Positions 9,100-17,272 of a stretch of 61,825 nucleotides of DNA are shown here, in pieces. The first letter of the stretch is position 1. Each line of letters begins with the position of its first letter. This stretch comes from JADHUC01 sp964617665. GTDB taxonomy: Bacteria; Planctomycetota; Planctomycetia; Pirellulales; Pirellulaceae. The notes under the pieces were generated by a model that was given only the letters and a program-made list of their open reading frames with translations, was not told the origin of the DNA and did not search any database. The stretch spans positions 1-61,825 of the forward strand of contig CAZUAH010000016.1 in assembly GCA_964617665.1 (NCBI GenBank), written 5' to 3'. The position numbers and the translations under genes are program-made.

Positions 9100-10152
9100 T
9101 CAAGACATGCTTGCACGGGCGTCGGATTCGGCTGCTAGCAGTACCAGCACACCGCCCTTCCGTTCCGCCAAGATGTTGCCGGGAAGGACGATTTTCGTCT
9201 CTGAATTCGCTGCTTCGTCGGCTGTGGCGAACTCCGCCAACTGATCCCATTTGTCGTAGCCCATCGCTTGTTGCGGCCAGCCTTGTTTGCCCCAAATGGA
9301 AATCAGCATCTGGCGAACGAGAAAGCCATTTGCATGCCGCAGCGGTCGACCGTCGATCGTCACTGCATCGCCTCGACTCTCTGTGATGCAGCGCTCAGCC
9401 AACTCGGCGACGAGTTCATCGAGCAAAGTCTGAACATCACCGGCCATCGAACCCAATCTCGTCAAAGCGTCCACGACATTCGGATTGTAGTGGACGGCGA
9501 TTTCGGGAAGTAGTTCGTGACGGATGCGGTTCCGCGTGAAGCGGACATCCGTATTCGTCGAGTCCTCGCGATAATCCTGCTCGATCTCTTTGAGGTACTC
9601 GATTACTTCCGTGCGGCGGAAGCTCAACATGGGCCGAACAATCGCCACGCCGGGAATCAATTGCCGGAAAGTTCGAATGCCGGCCAAGCCCGTGACGCCC
9701 GTTCCACGGAGTATGCGGTGCAGTATGGTCTCGGCCTGATCGTCGGCCGTGTGGGCAGTGGCGACGAACCTGGCTCCGACTTCGGCCGCTGTCTGCCTGA
9801 GGAAGTCATAACGCCATTCGCGTGCATTGACCTCGGACGTCTCCGGCGGCGGCTCTGAATCTGAACGCTCCAAGGGCGGTGGGCCACGGCCGATCTCGCA
9901 AGATAAATCCAACTGTCCACAAAGCCGCGTCACAAAGGCCTCGTCCCCGTCCGACTCGTCGCCGCGCAGGCCGTGATTCAAATGGGCAATCAGAATTCGC
10001 CCTTCTCCCGGCTGGCGAATAGCAGCCAAACCGCGCAGCAATGCTACGCTGTCAGCTCCCCCGGAGACGGCGACCAATACCGTGACGTCACGCCACTCGG
10101 GTGGGGGCCACCGTTGGGCTAACTTCTCCTCAAAGGATCGCGGGCCTGGCAT
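9100..10152 (-). CDS. tilS: tRNA(Ile)-lysidine synthase
   Basis: Converts the wobble cytidine of the CAU-anticodon isoleucine tRNA to lysidine using ATP and lysine, changing both codon reading and charging. The PP-loop SGGADS is at residues 30-35 from this start, followed by HLNHGLRG and the TAHTADDQAET segment typical of TilS. ATG 10152 is preferred over the upstream in-frame TTG (10170), which has no clear ribosome site. The gene is divergent from the kinase-mnmE pair across an intergenic space of about 325 bases, so two wobble-base modification genes share one control region. Confidence 0.93.
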   Translation of the reverse strand: MPGPRSFEEKLAQRWPPPEWRDVTVLVAVSGGADSVALLRGLAAIRQPGEGRILIAHLNHGLRGDESDGDEAFVTRLCGQLDLSCEIGRGPPPLERSDSEPPPETSEVNAREWRYDFLRQTAAEVGARFVATAHTADDQAETILHRILRGTGVTGLAGIRTFRQLIPGVAIVRPMLSFRRTEVIEYLKEIEQDYREDSTNTDVRFTRNRIRHELLPEIAVHYNPNVVDALTRLGSMAGDVQTLLDELVAELAERCITESRGDAVTIDGRPLRHANGFLVRQMLISIWGKQGWPQQAMGYDKWDQLAEFATADEAANSETKIVLPGNILAERKGGVLVLLAAESDARASMS

Positions 10153-10477
10153 GGTATAGATTCCAAACAATGAAGACCATAGGAACAGTGTACCTGCGGA
10201 TCCCTAGCTGCCCAGCGGGCCATGTCCTCGCTACATTCGCTGCGATGTCTCCCAAGTCAATCGGCTGGTCCCTCTGGGGCGTTTGTGTTAGGTTTGAGTT
10301 GTCGGTACTGTGCTGGTGGATTTCAGCGGCATCCCGTTCGCCGATACAAGTCCGACAGATGGCTTAGCCGACCCGCGCCACCATACTCCCCGAATGCCTA
10401 CCCTTGTTTCTACCTGGACGCGGTTGGTTGGTCATGACTAACATAGCTGCAATACCCTCGGAATCCTCATCCGTCCC
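10153..10477. other. Intergenic region between tilS and the kinase gene, about 325 bp
   Basis: No open frame with family features, no RNA gene and no strong hairpin were seen. It must hold the promoters for the two divergent units, but I could not identify a convincing -35/-10 pair on either strand. Confidence 0.6.
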
Positions 10478-11641
10478 ATGACCAAATTCGACCCAATATC
10501 AACGCTGGCGACAACACGGCACGGTGTTAAGGCGACCGTGACGCGCGGCCGCGAAGAACCTTCCGCTTGCGACGACGAATTGCTTGATCGCTACAGCCAA
10601 ATCCTGAGGGCCAGAAGCCTTCACTGGACGGTCCACTACTATTTGGAGAAGCGTCTAGGGGCTGGAGGCCAGGGCGTCGTCTACCTGAGCCACTCGCGAG
10701 GTGCGGACAGTTTCACCGTTCCGGTGGCCGTGAAGGTGTTTAGTCCCGAACGCTTCGAGGACGCCCGCAAATACGACGAAGCCATGATCCGCATCGCCAA
10801 GGTGTCGGCACACGTGGCTCTGATCGCTCAGGACAACCTCCTTGACGTGCAGAACTTTGTCGACCGCGAACGAATCCGCATGATGGTGATGGAGTGGGTC
10901 GATGGTTTTGATCTCCGACGACTCATGTGCAACCAAGCGTTCAGCCGCGTAAAGGAGCGCGTCAGCACGCGTCGCTGGGAATACATCAACGACGTGATCG
11001 CGAACGAAGGCCCCGATCAGACGCGATTCAAGCCGGGAGTTGCAGTATCGATCGTGCACGAGTGCCTTGCGGCCCTGGCGGCCCTGCATCGCGAGAGCAT
11101 CGTGCACGGCGATGTCAAGCCGTCAAACGTGATGCTCAAACGAACGGGGAATGCGAAAATAATCGACATCGGTGCTGCTTTTGAGATGGATGATCCGCCG
11201 CCGACTCGCACTTGCACGCCAACCTATGCCGCGCCGGAAGTGCTTGACGGTCGCGATAACACGCCGCGCAGTGATTTGGCGGCTTTGGGGTACGTACTTG
11301 TCGAAATGCTCTCGGGATGCCAGCCGTTTCGAGGAATGAAGACATACGGCGAGTTGCTCGAAGCCAAACGCAAGTTGCCTCAGCATCTGACCAGCATCCT
11401 GCCCGAAGAGGTGACCTGTAACGAACTCCTGATGAGTTTCTGTCGCCGTTTGATCGCTCCAGATCCAATGCTTCGATTCCCCGACGCCGAAGCGGCAGCA
11501 TTGGGCGAAGGCGGGGCAGCCGCGTTCCTCAGACAACTGGTCATAGGTGACATGTCCAGCGAATACGAAAACGAAATTCGGCTGCTGATCGAGGAGTTGA
11601 AGGAGCTGGAAGCGATCGACGAAGAACCGGAGACGATGTAA
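10478..11641 (+). CDS. Serine/threonine protein kinase, soluble
   Basis: A 387-residue Hanks-type kinase. The glycine loop GAGGQGVVYL is at residues 61-70, the ATP-anchoring lysine at Lys86 (VAVKVF), the catalytic loop HGDVKPSNVML at 210-220, the metal site DIG at 230-232 and APE at 252-254. The loop reads HGD rather than HRD and DIG rather than DFG; the catalytic Asp212, Asn217 and metal-binding Asp230 are kept, so activity is likely. The arginine that reads activation-loop phosphate is missing, suggesting no need for activation-loop phosphorylation. No transmembrane or sensor domain follows; the C-terminal part is a Glu-rich helix. mnmE starts nine bases after the stop. Confidence 0.92.
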   Translation: MTKFDPISTLATTRHGVKATVTRGREEPSACDDELLDRYSQILRARSLHWTVHYYLEKRLGAGGQGVVYLSHSRGADSFTVPVAVKVFSPERFEDARKYDEAMIRIAKVSAHVALIAQDNLLDVQNFVDRERIRMMVMEWVDGFDLRRLMCNQAFSRVKERVSTRRWEYINDVIANEGPDQTRFKPGVAVSIVHECLAALAALHRESIVHGDVKPSNVMLKRTGNAKIIDIGAAFEMDDPPPTRTCTPTYAAPEVLDGRDNTPRSDLAALGYVLVEMLSGCQPFRGMKTYGELLEAKRKLPQHLTSILPEEVTCNELLMSFCRRLIAPDPMLRFPDAEAAALGEGGAAAFLRQLVIGDMSSEYENEIRLLIEELKELEAIDEEPETM

Positions 11642-11650
11642 TCCGCTGCT

Positions 11651-13012
11651 GTGAATTCCGACGAGACTATCGCCGCAATTGCCTCGGCGCCGGGTGGCGC
11701 CATGCGAGGAATCATCCGGCTCAGCGGTCCCGATGTTGTTAGATGCCTTTGCGACTGCTTTCGGACGAATGACGACTTCGATCTGACGAGAGTGGATCGC
11801 CCCACCGTGCTGGCTGGTTTTCTACTCACGCCTCTACCCATTGGTGACTTGCCGTGCGATCTATACCTGTGGCCCAGCAGTAGAAGCTACACGCGGCAAC
11901 CATCGGCCGAACTTCACACGATCGGGTCGCCGCCTTTGCTTGAAGCGGCTCTGTCTACGGTGTGTGCGGCCGGCGCTCGCGTGGCCGAACCGGGCGAATT
12001 CACGATGCGGGCGTTTCTCGCCGGACGTTTGGACCTGACGCAAGCAGAAGCTGTGCTGGGCGTGATCGACGCCCACGGTGATCGCGAGTTGGACGTCGCT
12101 CTGTCTCAACTGGCCGGAGGTTTGGGCGGGCCGCTGGGTGGTCTGAGAGATGGATTACTCGACCTGCTTGCCGATGTCGAGGCAGGGCTTGATTTTGTCG
12201 ACGAAGGCATCGAGTTCATCTCGACCGAACGGCTGGACCAGCGACTGGAGGAGACAAGCAAGCAAGTTGACCGGTTGGCGGAACAAATGTCATCGCGTGG
12301 CGAATCAACTGGTTCGTTTCGAATCGCGCTGATCGGATGGCCCAATGTGGGCAAGAGCAGTTTGATGAACGCGTTGGCTGGTCATCGTGCAGCGATCGTC
12401 GCAGAAACGGCAGGAACGACGCGGGATTATCTGACGACAGACATTAGAATCGAAGGGCTAAAGTGCCAATTGATCGACACGGCTGGCGTCGCGACCGAGA
12501 ACGATTCGGAAATTGTCGCTATGGCCCAAGCTGCAACCGCGCGGCAATCTGAACGAGCGCACATTCAGCTTTTCTGCATCGACTCCACACGTCACGTCAA
12601 TGATTGGGAACGCCAAGAACTTGAACGACAGCAGCCAGCCAGTCGGATCTTGGTTCTGACGAAGACCGACGGAGCACGATCGACCGATTTGCACCTTCCA
12701 GCGATCGAAACCAGCAGCGAAACGGGGCGAGGGCTGTCGACGCTGCGCCACGCGATCTACGAACGGATTCTGGAGACACTTTCCGAGGAAACCGGCGTAG
12801 TCGCCGGGACTGCCATCCGCTGCAGGGAAAGCCTGCGATTGGCGTCGTCCAGTCTCGTGCGAGCCCAGCAAGCCGCAGCGGACGGCATCGGCGAGGAGTT
12901 CGTTGCGGCCGAACTCCGCATCGCTCTTGACGAACTTGGCAAAGTCGTCGGCGCCGTTTACACCGACGATATCCTGGACCGCATCTTCGGTCGATTCTGC
13001 ATTGGAAAGTAG
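11651..13012 (+). CDS. mnmE: tRNA modification GTPase MnmE (TrmE)
   Basis: With MnmG it makes the 5-carboxymethylaminomethyl group on wobble uridines. The 453-residue protein has the N-terminal folate-binding domain (TIAAIASAPGGAMRGIIRLSG), the helical domain and an inserted G domain: G1 GWPNVGKSS around residue 230, G2 TTRDYL, G3 DTAGV, G4 LTKTD. The C-terminal FCIGK motif, whose cysteine is required for modification, is intact. The start is a GTG nine bases after the kinase stop, so both are likely translated from one mRNA. It is slightly shorter than the usual 450-460 range but shows no lost domain. Confidence 0.96.
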   Translation: MNSDETIAAIASAPGGAMRGIIRLSGPDVVRCLCDCFRTNDDFDLTRVDRPTVLAGFLLTPLPIGDLPCDLYLWPSSRSYTRQPSAELHTIGSPPLLEAALSTVCAAGARVAEPGEFTMRAFLAGRLDLTQAEAVLGVIDAHGDRELDVALSQLAGGLGGPLGGLRDGLLDLLADVEAGLDFVDEGIEFISTERLDQRLEETSKQVDRLAEQMSSRGESTGSFRIALIGWPNVGKSSLMNALAGHRAAIVAETAGTTRDYLTTDIRIEGLKCQLIDTAGVATENDSEIVAMAQAATARQSERAHIQLFCIDSTRHVNDWERQELERQQPASRILVLTKTDGARSTDLHLPAIETSSETGRGLSTLRHAIYERILETLSEETGVVAGTAIRCRESLRLASSSLVRAQQAAADGIGEEFVAAELRIALDELGKVVGAVYTDDILDRIFGRFCIGK

Positions 13013-13036
13013 GTTTTGCGTGCCGGCGGGTGTCGG

Positions 13037-13052
13037 CAGCCGTCGACGGCTG
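13037..13052. repeat. Perfect 16-bp palindrome after mnmE
   Basis: CAGCCGTCGACGGCTG is fully self-complementary, 25 bases after the mnmE stop. A small stem (CCACT-TTC-AGTGG) follows within 30 bases. There is no T-run, so this may be a factor-dependent terminator or an RNA 3'-end structure. Confidence 0.4.
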
Positions 13053-13133
13053 CGAAGGCGGAACCACCACTTTCAGTGGGCGAGAAATCGCCTAAGCGGC
13101 GACAAAATAGGGTGCCTGAGCCCGCTCTGCTGA

Positions 13134-13160
13134 TTGAACAAATGCGGTTCGTCGTATAAC
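13134..13160 (+). promoter_or_regulatory. Weak sigma70-like promoter candidate for the oxidoreductase gene
   Basis: TTGAAC (13134-13139) and TATAAC (13155-13160) are separated by 15 bases, shorter than the ideal 17. The position, about 45 bases before the start codon, is suitable. Candidate only. Confidence 0.3.
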
Positions 13161-13207
13161 CTGTAGACTTGGCACACCAAATGATCCCCACTAAGGAGAA
13201 CACATCC

Positions 13208-14686
13208 ATGGCACGAACCACACGTCGTAAATTCCTTCAAACCACCGCAGCCGCAGGTGTCGGTTTCTGGGTGGCCGGTGGCACTCGGAAGGCGATCAGC
13301 CGGTCCGCGATCAATACGCCCAACGTTGCCAGCATCGGCGTAGGCGGCAAAGGAGGAAGCGATTCCAACAACGCAGCTCGATTCGGCAACGTCGTCGCTA
13401 TTTGCGATGTTGATCGAGGCAGGCTCGATGGGAAGGGAAAAGCCGACGGGTTCAAGGAAGCTGAAAGATTCACGGACTATCGCGAACTGCTTGACAAGCA
13501 CGGCAAGGACATCGATATCGCGACGATCAGCACACCGGACCACATGCACGCCCCCGCAACGCTCGCCGCCATGCGAATGGGCATCAGCTGCTATACGCAG
13601 AAGCCGTTGACGCGGACGATCTACGAGGCTCGAAAGCTGGCCGAGGTCGCCAAAGAAACCGGCGTCTGCACGCAGATGGGCAATCAGGGAACGGCTCTGG
13701 ATTCATCGCGCGAGGCAATCGCCCAGATTCGCTCTGGCGTGCTCGGCACGTTGAAGGAAGTTTACGCGTGGTCGAATCGTCCGATTTGGGCTCAAGGGCC
13801 TGGCCGCCGCATGACTATGGAGAAGTTCGCCTCGCAAGCCAAGGCGCAGAATCCTGACGGTGCCGACCGGATCATCGAGGGAAAGAAGAAGGAAATCGCA
13901 CGCGCCCTTGAGGGGCTGGACTGGGAGAACTGGCTTGGCGTCGCTCCGGAACGTGAATTCTGGCCGGGTCTTTACCACAGCTTCCAGTGGCGCGGTTGGT
14001 GGGATTTCGGCAGTGGTGCTTTGGGCGACATGGCTTGCCACCAGTTGACCGTTCCATTCGCGTCCTGCGGATTGCAGGATCCGATCTCCGTCGTCGCCAA
14101 GAGCTCAGGCCACGACTACGACAGCTTCCCGGCCAGCTCGGTCATCAAGTTCGAGTTCCCGGAAACGTCCGAGCGGCCGGCCATTCCGTTCTGGTGGTAC
14201 GATCGCAAAGGCAACAAGCCGCCTCAGGAGGTCTTCAGCAAATGGGGCATCGAGAGGGTGTCCAGCAGCGGCGTTCTTGTTGTCGGCGAAAAGGGTGCCT
14301 TCTACAGCAGCGACGATTACTGCGGGCGCTACGAACTGAAGGGCGTCGAGAAAGTCGAAGTCGAATACGAGAAGGCCGAGAACAAGGGCAACAACGACCT
14401 GAACAACATGTACGAGTTGTTCCGGGCGTTGGACGCGGACGATCCGATGATCTGCAAGTCGAACTTCATCAATCGGGCCGGTCCGCTCACCGAGATGATC
14501 CTCTTGGGCAATCTGGCCGTTTGGGCAGCCGCCAAGGGCGGAGACAACGGCGCCATGGGCGACTGGGGCGAGAAGATCGCGTGGGACGCGAAGAACCTCA
14601 AGGTCACGAACGTCGCGTCGCTCAAGACCCCGGGAGTGGCCGATTTGGTCAAGCCGAAGTATCCGGAAGGTTACCGGCTGGACTAA
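13208..14686 (+). CDS. Gfo/Idh/MocA family oxidoreductase with Tat signal
   Basis: A 492-residue NAD(P)-dependent oxidoreductase of the Gfo/Idh/MocA type, probably acting on sugars or sugar derivatives outside the cytoplasm. The N-terminus carries a twin-arginine signal (TTRRKFLQ then a hydrophobic stretch), followed by the Rossmann motif VASIGVGGKG and the CYTQKPL segment corresponding to the family's EKP motif. Export through Tat with bound cofactor is usual for the planctomycete members. The ATG at 13208 has AAGGAG eleven bases upstream; the frame is open for 39 bases more upstream but without a ribosome site. The real substrate is unknown. Confidence 0.93.
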   Translation: MARTTRRKFLQTTAAAGVGFWVAGGTRKAISRSAINTPNVASIGVGGKGGSDSNNAARFGNVVAICDVDRGRLDGKGKADGFKEAERFTDYRELLDKHGKDIDIATISTPDHMHAPATLAAMRMGISCYTQKPLTRTIYEARKLAEVAKETGVCTQMGNQGTALDSSREAIAQIRSGVLGTLKEVYAWSNRPIWAQGPGRRMTMEKFASQAKAQNPDGADRIIEGKKKEIARALEGLDWENWLGVAPEREFWPGLYHSFQWRGWWDFGSGALGDMACHQLTVPFASCGLQDPISVVAKSSGHDYDSFPASSVIKFEFPETSERPAIPFWWYDRKGNKPPQEVFSKWGIERVSSSGVLVVGEKGAFYSSDDYCGRYELKGVEKVEVEYEKAENKGNNDLNNMYELFRALDADDPMICKSNFINRAGPLTEMILLGNLAVWAAAKGGDNGAMGDWGEKIAWDAKNLKVTNVASLKTPGVADLVKPKYPEGYRLD

Positions 14687-14736
14687 GCAACGCCAAAGGC
14701 AGACCGGCGATTGACCGGTCATGATAATGAACACAA

Positions 14737-14764
14737 GTGGGGGCGCGGCACGCCGTGCCCCCAC
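14737..14764. terminator. Strong GC-rich hairpin after the oxidoreductase gene
   Basis: GTGGGGGC pairs with GCCCCCAC, and the interior CGGC/GCCG extends the stem with one G-T pair. It lies 50 bases after the stop codon. There is no T-run behind it, so it may be a repeat element as much as a terminator. Confidence 0.45.
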
Positions 14765-14810
14765 TGCTAATTGGGCAGCGCCGCTGTAGGCGATAGTTAC
14801 GCAACAAAGT

Positions 14811-14870
14811 AACCCGAAGCGTTAGCGAGGGAGTTCAAGATGCACGTCTCCCTCGCTCACGCTTCGGGTT
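14811..14870. repeat. Inverted repeat with 22-bp arms
   Basis: Left arm 14811-14832 and right arm 14849-14870 match with one mismatch (core AACCCGAAGCG and CGCTTCGGGTT). The loop is 16 bases. I recall similar CCCGAAGCG...AGCGAGGGA repeats being frequent in planctomycete genomes. Confidence 0.65.
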
Positions 14871-14971
14871 CCTTTGCGACGTCCGTATGGCATCGTACAA
14901 CGGAACTTGGGACAAGGCGACAATCGACGTAGTGGTGAGGCTGTCGATACTTGTCAGGTAGATTGAGGCCA

Positions 14972-15049
14972 GGGTGGCTGGGGTTGGAGGGCGCAAGCCC
15001 GAAACCCTGGGGCTTCCCTCGCTGACGCTCAGTCCAGCCCCGGCCACCC
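14972..15049. repeat. Dispersed inverted repeat, copy 1
   Basis: It begins GGGTGGCTGGGGTT and ends CCCCGGCCACCC, so the ends can pair. The same ends and similar length occur at 40476-40551, which defines a dispersed repeat family within this window. The interiors of the two copies differ. Confidence 0.65.
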
Positions 15050-15105
15050 AATCTGACATCGATCGATAGACGATCCAGTAGGACTGATTTAGGAGAAACT
15101 CAGGA

Positions 15106-16440
15106 ATGATGATGACAAGCTCTATTTTGACGCGTGGCACGATCGCTGGTCTGATCGTTAGTTTGGCTTGTTTCACAGGTTGCCCATCGCAAAGCGGTGA
15201 CGGTGGTAGCGGCGGCCAAGGCACGGGCAACGGCGGTGGCGAAGTCGGACCAAGCGATCCAGTGGAACCCACGGGTCGCGTGTCTACGGCCAAGGCGGAG
15301 GATGTGGATGCCGCCAAGAAGCTTCTCGACGAGCTTGGCCCGAATGGCCAATGCACGCTTGTGCCCGACGGAGTGATGACGAGTATCGTTATCAAAGACG
15401 GCTCTACATTATCTGCTGATGACATCGCACTGTTCGGCAAGCTAAGCGATTTGGAGCAACTTCAGATACTCAATTATCGTGAGTTGAACGACGAAATGGC
15501 TTCGGGACTTGCGGGGCTGAAGAACCTGAAGACGTTGGCGTTGACCAACTCGGGGATTGGAGATTCGACGGTGGAGATGATCGCCGCGTCGTATCCGGAT
15601 CTGACAAACCTCGACCTGTCGTCGAACGTGAACGTCACGAACAGCGCTATGAAGGTCATCTGCGAGATGAGCAAACTGGATCGGTTGACACTAGTTCAGA
15701 ATCGCTTCAACGACTTGGGAACCGACTACCTGAGGAAACTGGAGAACCTCCGAGTTCTGGATCTCCGTGGCAACATGGAGGCGGGCAATATGACGATGGA
15801 GATCGTCGGAGCCCTGCCGAAGCTTGTCGCGCTGAAGCACCGCAGTACCGCAGTCGACGATTTTGGCATGGAGTACTTGGCTCAGAGCAAGGCACTGAAT
15901 TCGTTGCTGATGCAGGATTTCGTCGTCACCGGACAGGCGGGGCAACACCTGGCCGCGATTGACACTCTGACTCAACTGGAAATCTTCCGGTGCCAGATGT
16001 TCAGTTCGGACGGCGTACTCGCATTGAAAGGTATGAAGCTCACTCGGCTCACCCTGCGTGATCTTCCCATGGTCGATGACTCGGCGATGGAGGTCTTCAC
16101 GGATTTGCCGGAGCTGAAGCGGCTCTACCTACACGAGCTTTCATCGGTCGGCGATTATGGACTCGAGAACCTGAAGTCGCTCGAATCACTCGAACAACTC
16201 GATATTTGGACGATACCAGACATGACGGACGCCACGGTCGACGTCATCGCTACGCTGCCAAACCTAAAGGACTTATCCATCAGGACTACGGACGTCACGG
16301 ATGCGGCGGTGGACAAGCTGCTGGTGATGCCGAAGCTGAAATCCTTGACGTTCAAGGAAAACGGTTTGGTGACGCCGGAGGCACTCGAGAAACTGTCCAG
16401 CAAGGAGTGGGACAAGCTCGACATCGGTTCAACCGAATAA
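15106..16440 (+). CDS. Leucine-rich-repeat lipoprotein
   Basis: A 444-residue exported lipoprotein: hydrophobic signal then lipobox-like CFTGC near residue 26, a Gly/Ser-rich linker (GGSGGQGTGNGGG), and about ten leucine-rich repeats of roughly 24 residues (LKNLKTLALTNSGIGDSTVE pattern). Such repeats usually make protein-protein contacts; there is no catalytic domain. Three ATG codons follow one another at the start; a GGAG site lies ten bases upstream. It resembles the LRR lipoprotein at 30883 in layout. Immediately upstream is the repeat cluster, so it probably has its own promoter. Partner unknown. Confidence 0.85.
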   Translation: MMMTSSILTRGTIAGLIVSLACFTGCPSQSGDGGSGGQGTGNGGGEVGPSDPVEPTGRVSTAKAEDVDAAKKLLDELGPNGQCTLVPDGVMTSIVIKDGSTLSADDIALFGKLSDLEQLQILNYRELNDEMASGLAGLKNLKTLALTNSGIGDSTVEMIAASYPDLTNLDLSSNVNVTNSAMKVICEMSKLDRLTLVQNRFNDLGTDYLRKLENLRVLDLRGNMEAGNMTMEIVGALPKLVALKHRSTAVDDFGMEYLAQSKALNSLLMQDFVVTGQAGQHLAAIDTLTQLEIFRCQMFSSDGVLALKGMKLTRLTLRDLPMVDDSAMEVFTDLPELKRLYLHELSSVGDYGLENLKSLESLEQLDIWTIPDMTDATVDVIATLPNLKDLSIRTTDVTDAAVDKLLVMPKLKSLTFKENGLVTPEALEKLSSKEWDKLDIGSTE

Positions 16441-16544
16441 GTAGCCTCTTGACCACCTAGTGAGTGTTTGGCTGGAAATTCCAGCGGCAAGGACGGCCGG
16501 TCGTTGAAGAGGCGGCAATAGCCCGTGTAGTCAAAAAACTCAGC

Positions 16545-16571
16545 CTCGCGTTTCGATGAGAAAAACGCGAG
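16545..16571. repeat. Hairpin downstream of the LRR gene
   Basis: CTCGCGTTT (16545-16553) pairs with AAACGCGAG (16563-16571) around a nine-base loop. It may terminate the LRR transcript or belong to the end of the neighbouring transposase remnant. The flanks (CTCTTGACC at about 16446 and again at about 16574) are loosely repeated. Confidence 0.45.
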
Positions 16572-16731
16572 GTCTCTTGACCGGTTGGGAGTGGAGTCTC
16601 GGCTGGCGCGCCGGACGGGATGGCTCAGTTTGGCCCAGGGTGCTGATACTTCAGGTGGTTGTGGCCAGCGTACAGCGACCGGCGCAGACGCTTGCCACGT
16701 TCACGCGGCATTGGAGAAAAGGACATCGCGG

Positions 16732-17180
16732 TTAGGCAGCGTCTCGGTAGTAGTATCTCAACAGACCGCCAAGTCGTTCCCGGCACTCGATTTCACCGGT
16801 GCTGCTTCCGAGTTCATCACCGGGGACAATGATGGCGTTGTGGAGCCCTTGGTGATTGCGTTCCTCATGGTAGTGGACGAGATAGCTGCTCAGAGCGCGA
16901 CGCAGGGATTTCTCGCCGAAAAAGATCATTCGGGAAAGACATTCGGATTTCAGCGAACCGAAGAAGCGTTCCAGGTGGGCGTTCAAATTCGGGCTTTTGG
17001 GTGGCAAGAGAACAGTATCCACGCCTTCGTTTTCGAGGACGGCTTTGAACGCCGGACAGAACTTGGCATCCCGATCCATCAACAGGAAATGTCCACCGCT
17101 CAAGAAATGCACCAATTTCCAGAGGCTGAGCGTCGTCCGAGCTTTTTTCCCACGCGAACGTCTTCGGCATTGGATTCAGC
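16732..17180 (-). pseudogene. Truncated DDE integrase/transposase (rve family) remnant
   Basis: The frame encodes the C-terminal half of an rve-type integrase core: LLMDRDAKFCPAF holds the second catalytic Asp, PKSPNLNAHLERF the region with the catalytic Glu, and YHEERNHQGL the family tail. The first Asp and the whole N-terminal DNA-binding part are missing; upstream in the same frame only about 20 more residues occur before a TGA. The first ATG is at 17115. It is therefore a dead fragment of an IS3/IS481-like element. I could not find matching terminal inverted repeats. It lies between the LRR gene and the cytochrome gene. Confidence 0.75.
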
Positions 17181-17272
17181 CGGATCGCGGCGAAGAGGTT
17201 GGCGGGTGCATTCCGTGCAGTTAAGCGGGGGAGTTCCTGTTTAGTTGCCCCCATCGCGGCGACAGGTCTGGG

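Larger units (their letters stand above)
14687..15105. repeat. Intergenic region with three hairpin repeat elements
   Basis: This roughly 420-base gap has no supported gene but holds three inverted repeats: a long stem at 14737-14764, a 22-bp imperfect repeat at 14811-14832/14849-14870, and a 78-base element at 14972-15049 that recurs at 40476-40551. The right half of the second and the centre of the third share a CCCTCGCT(G/C)ACGCT core. It looks like an accumulation site for palindromic repeats of the host genome. Confidence 0.6.

Noticed and set aside
14105..14764. 219-codon minus-strand frame opposite the Gfo/Idh gene
   Set aside because: Antisense shadow; Val/Leu/Arg-rich without a family motif.
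16585..17244. 219-codon plus-strand frame at the transposase remnant
   Set aside because: It is antisense to a recognisable integrase core (DRDAKF, NAHLERF, YHEERNHQGL), which explains the sequence better.
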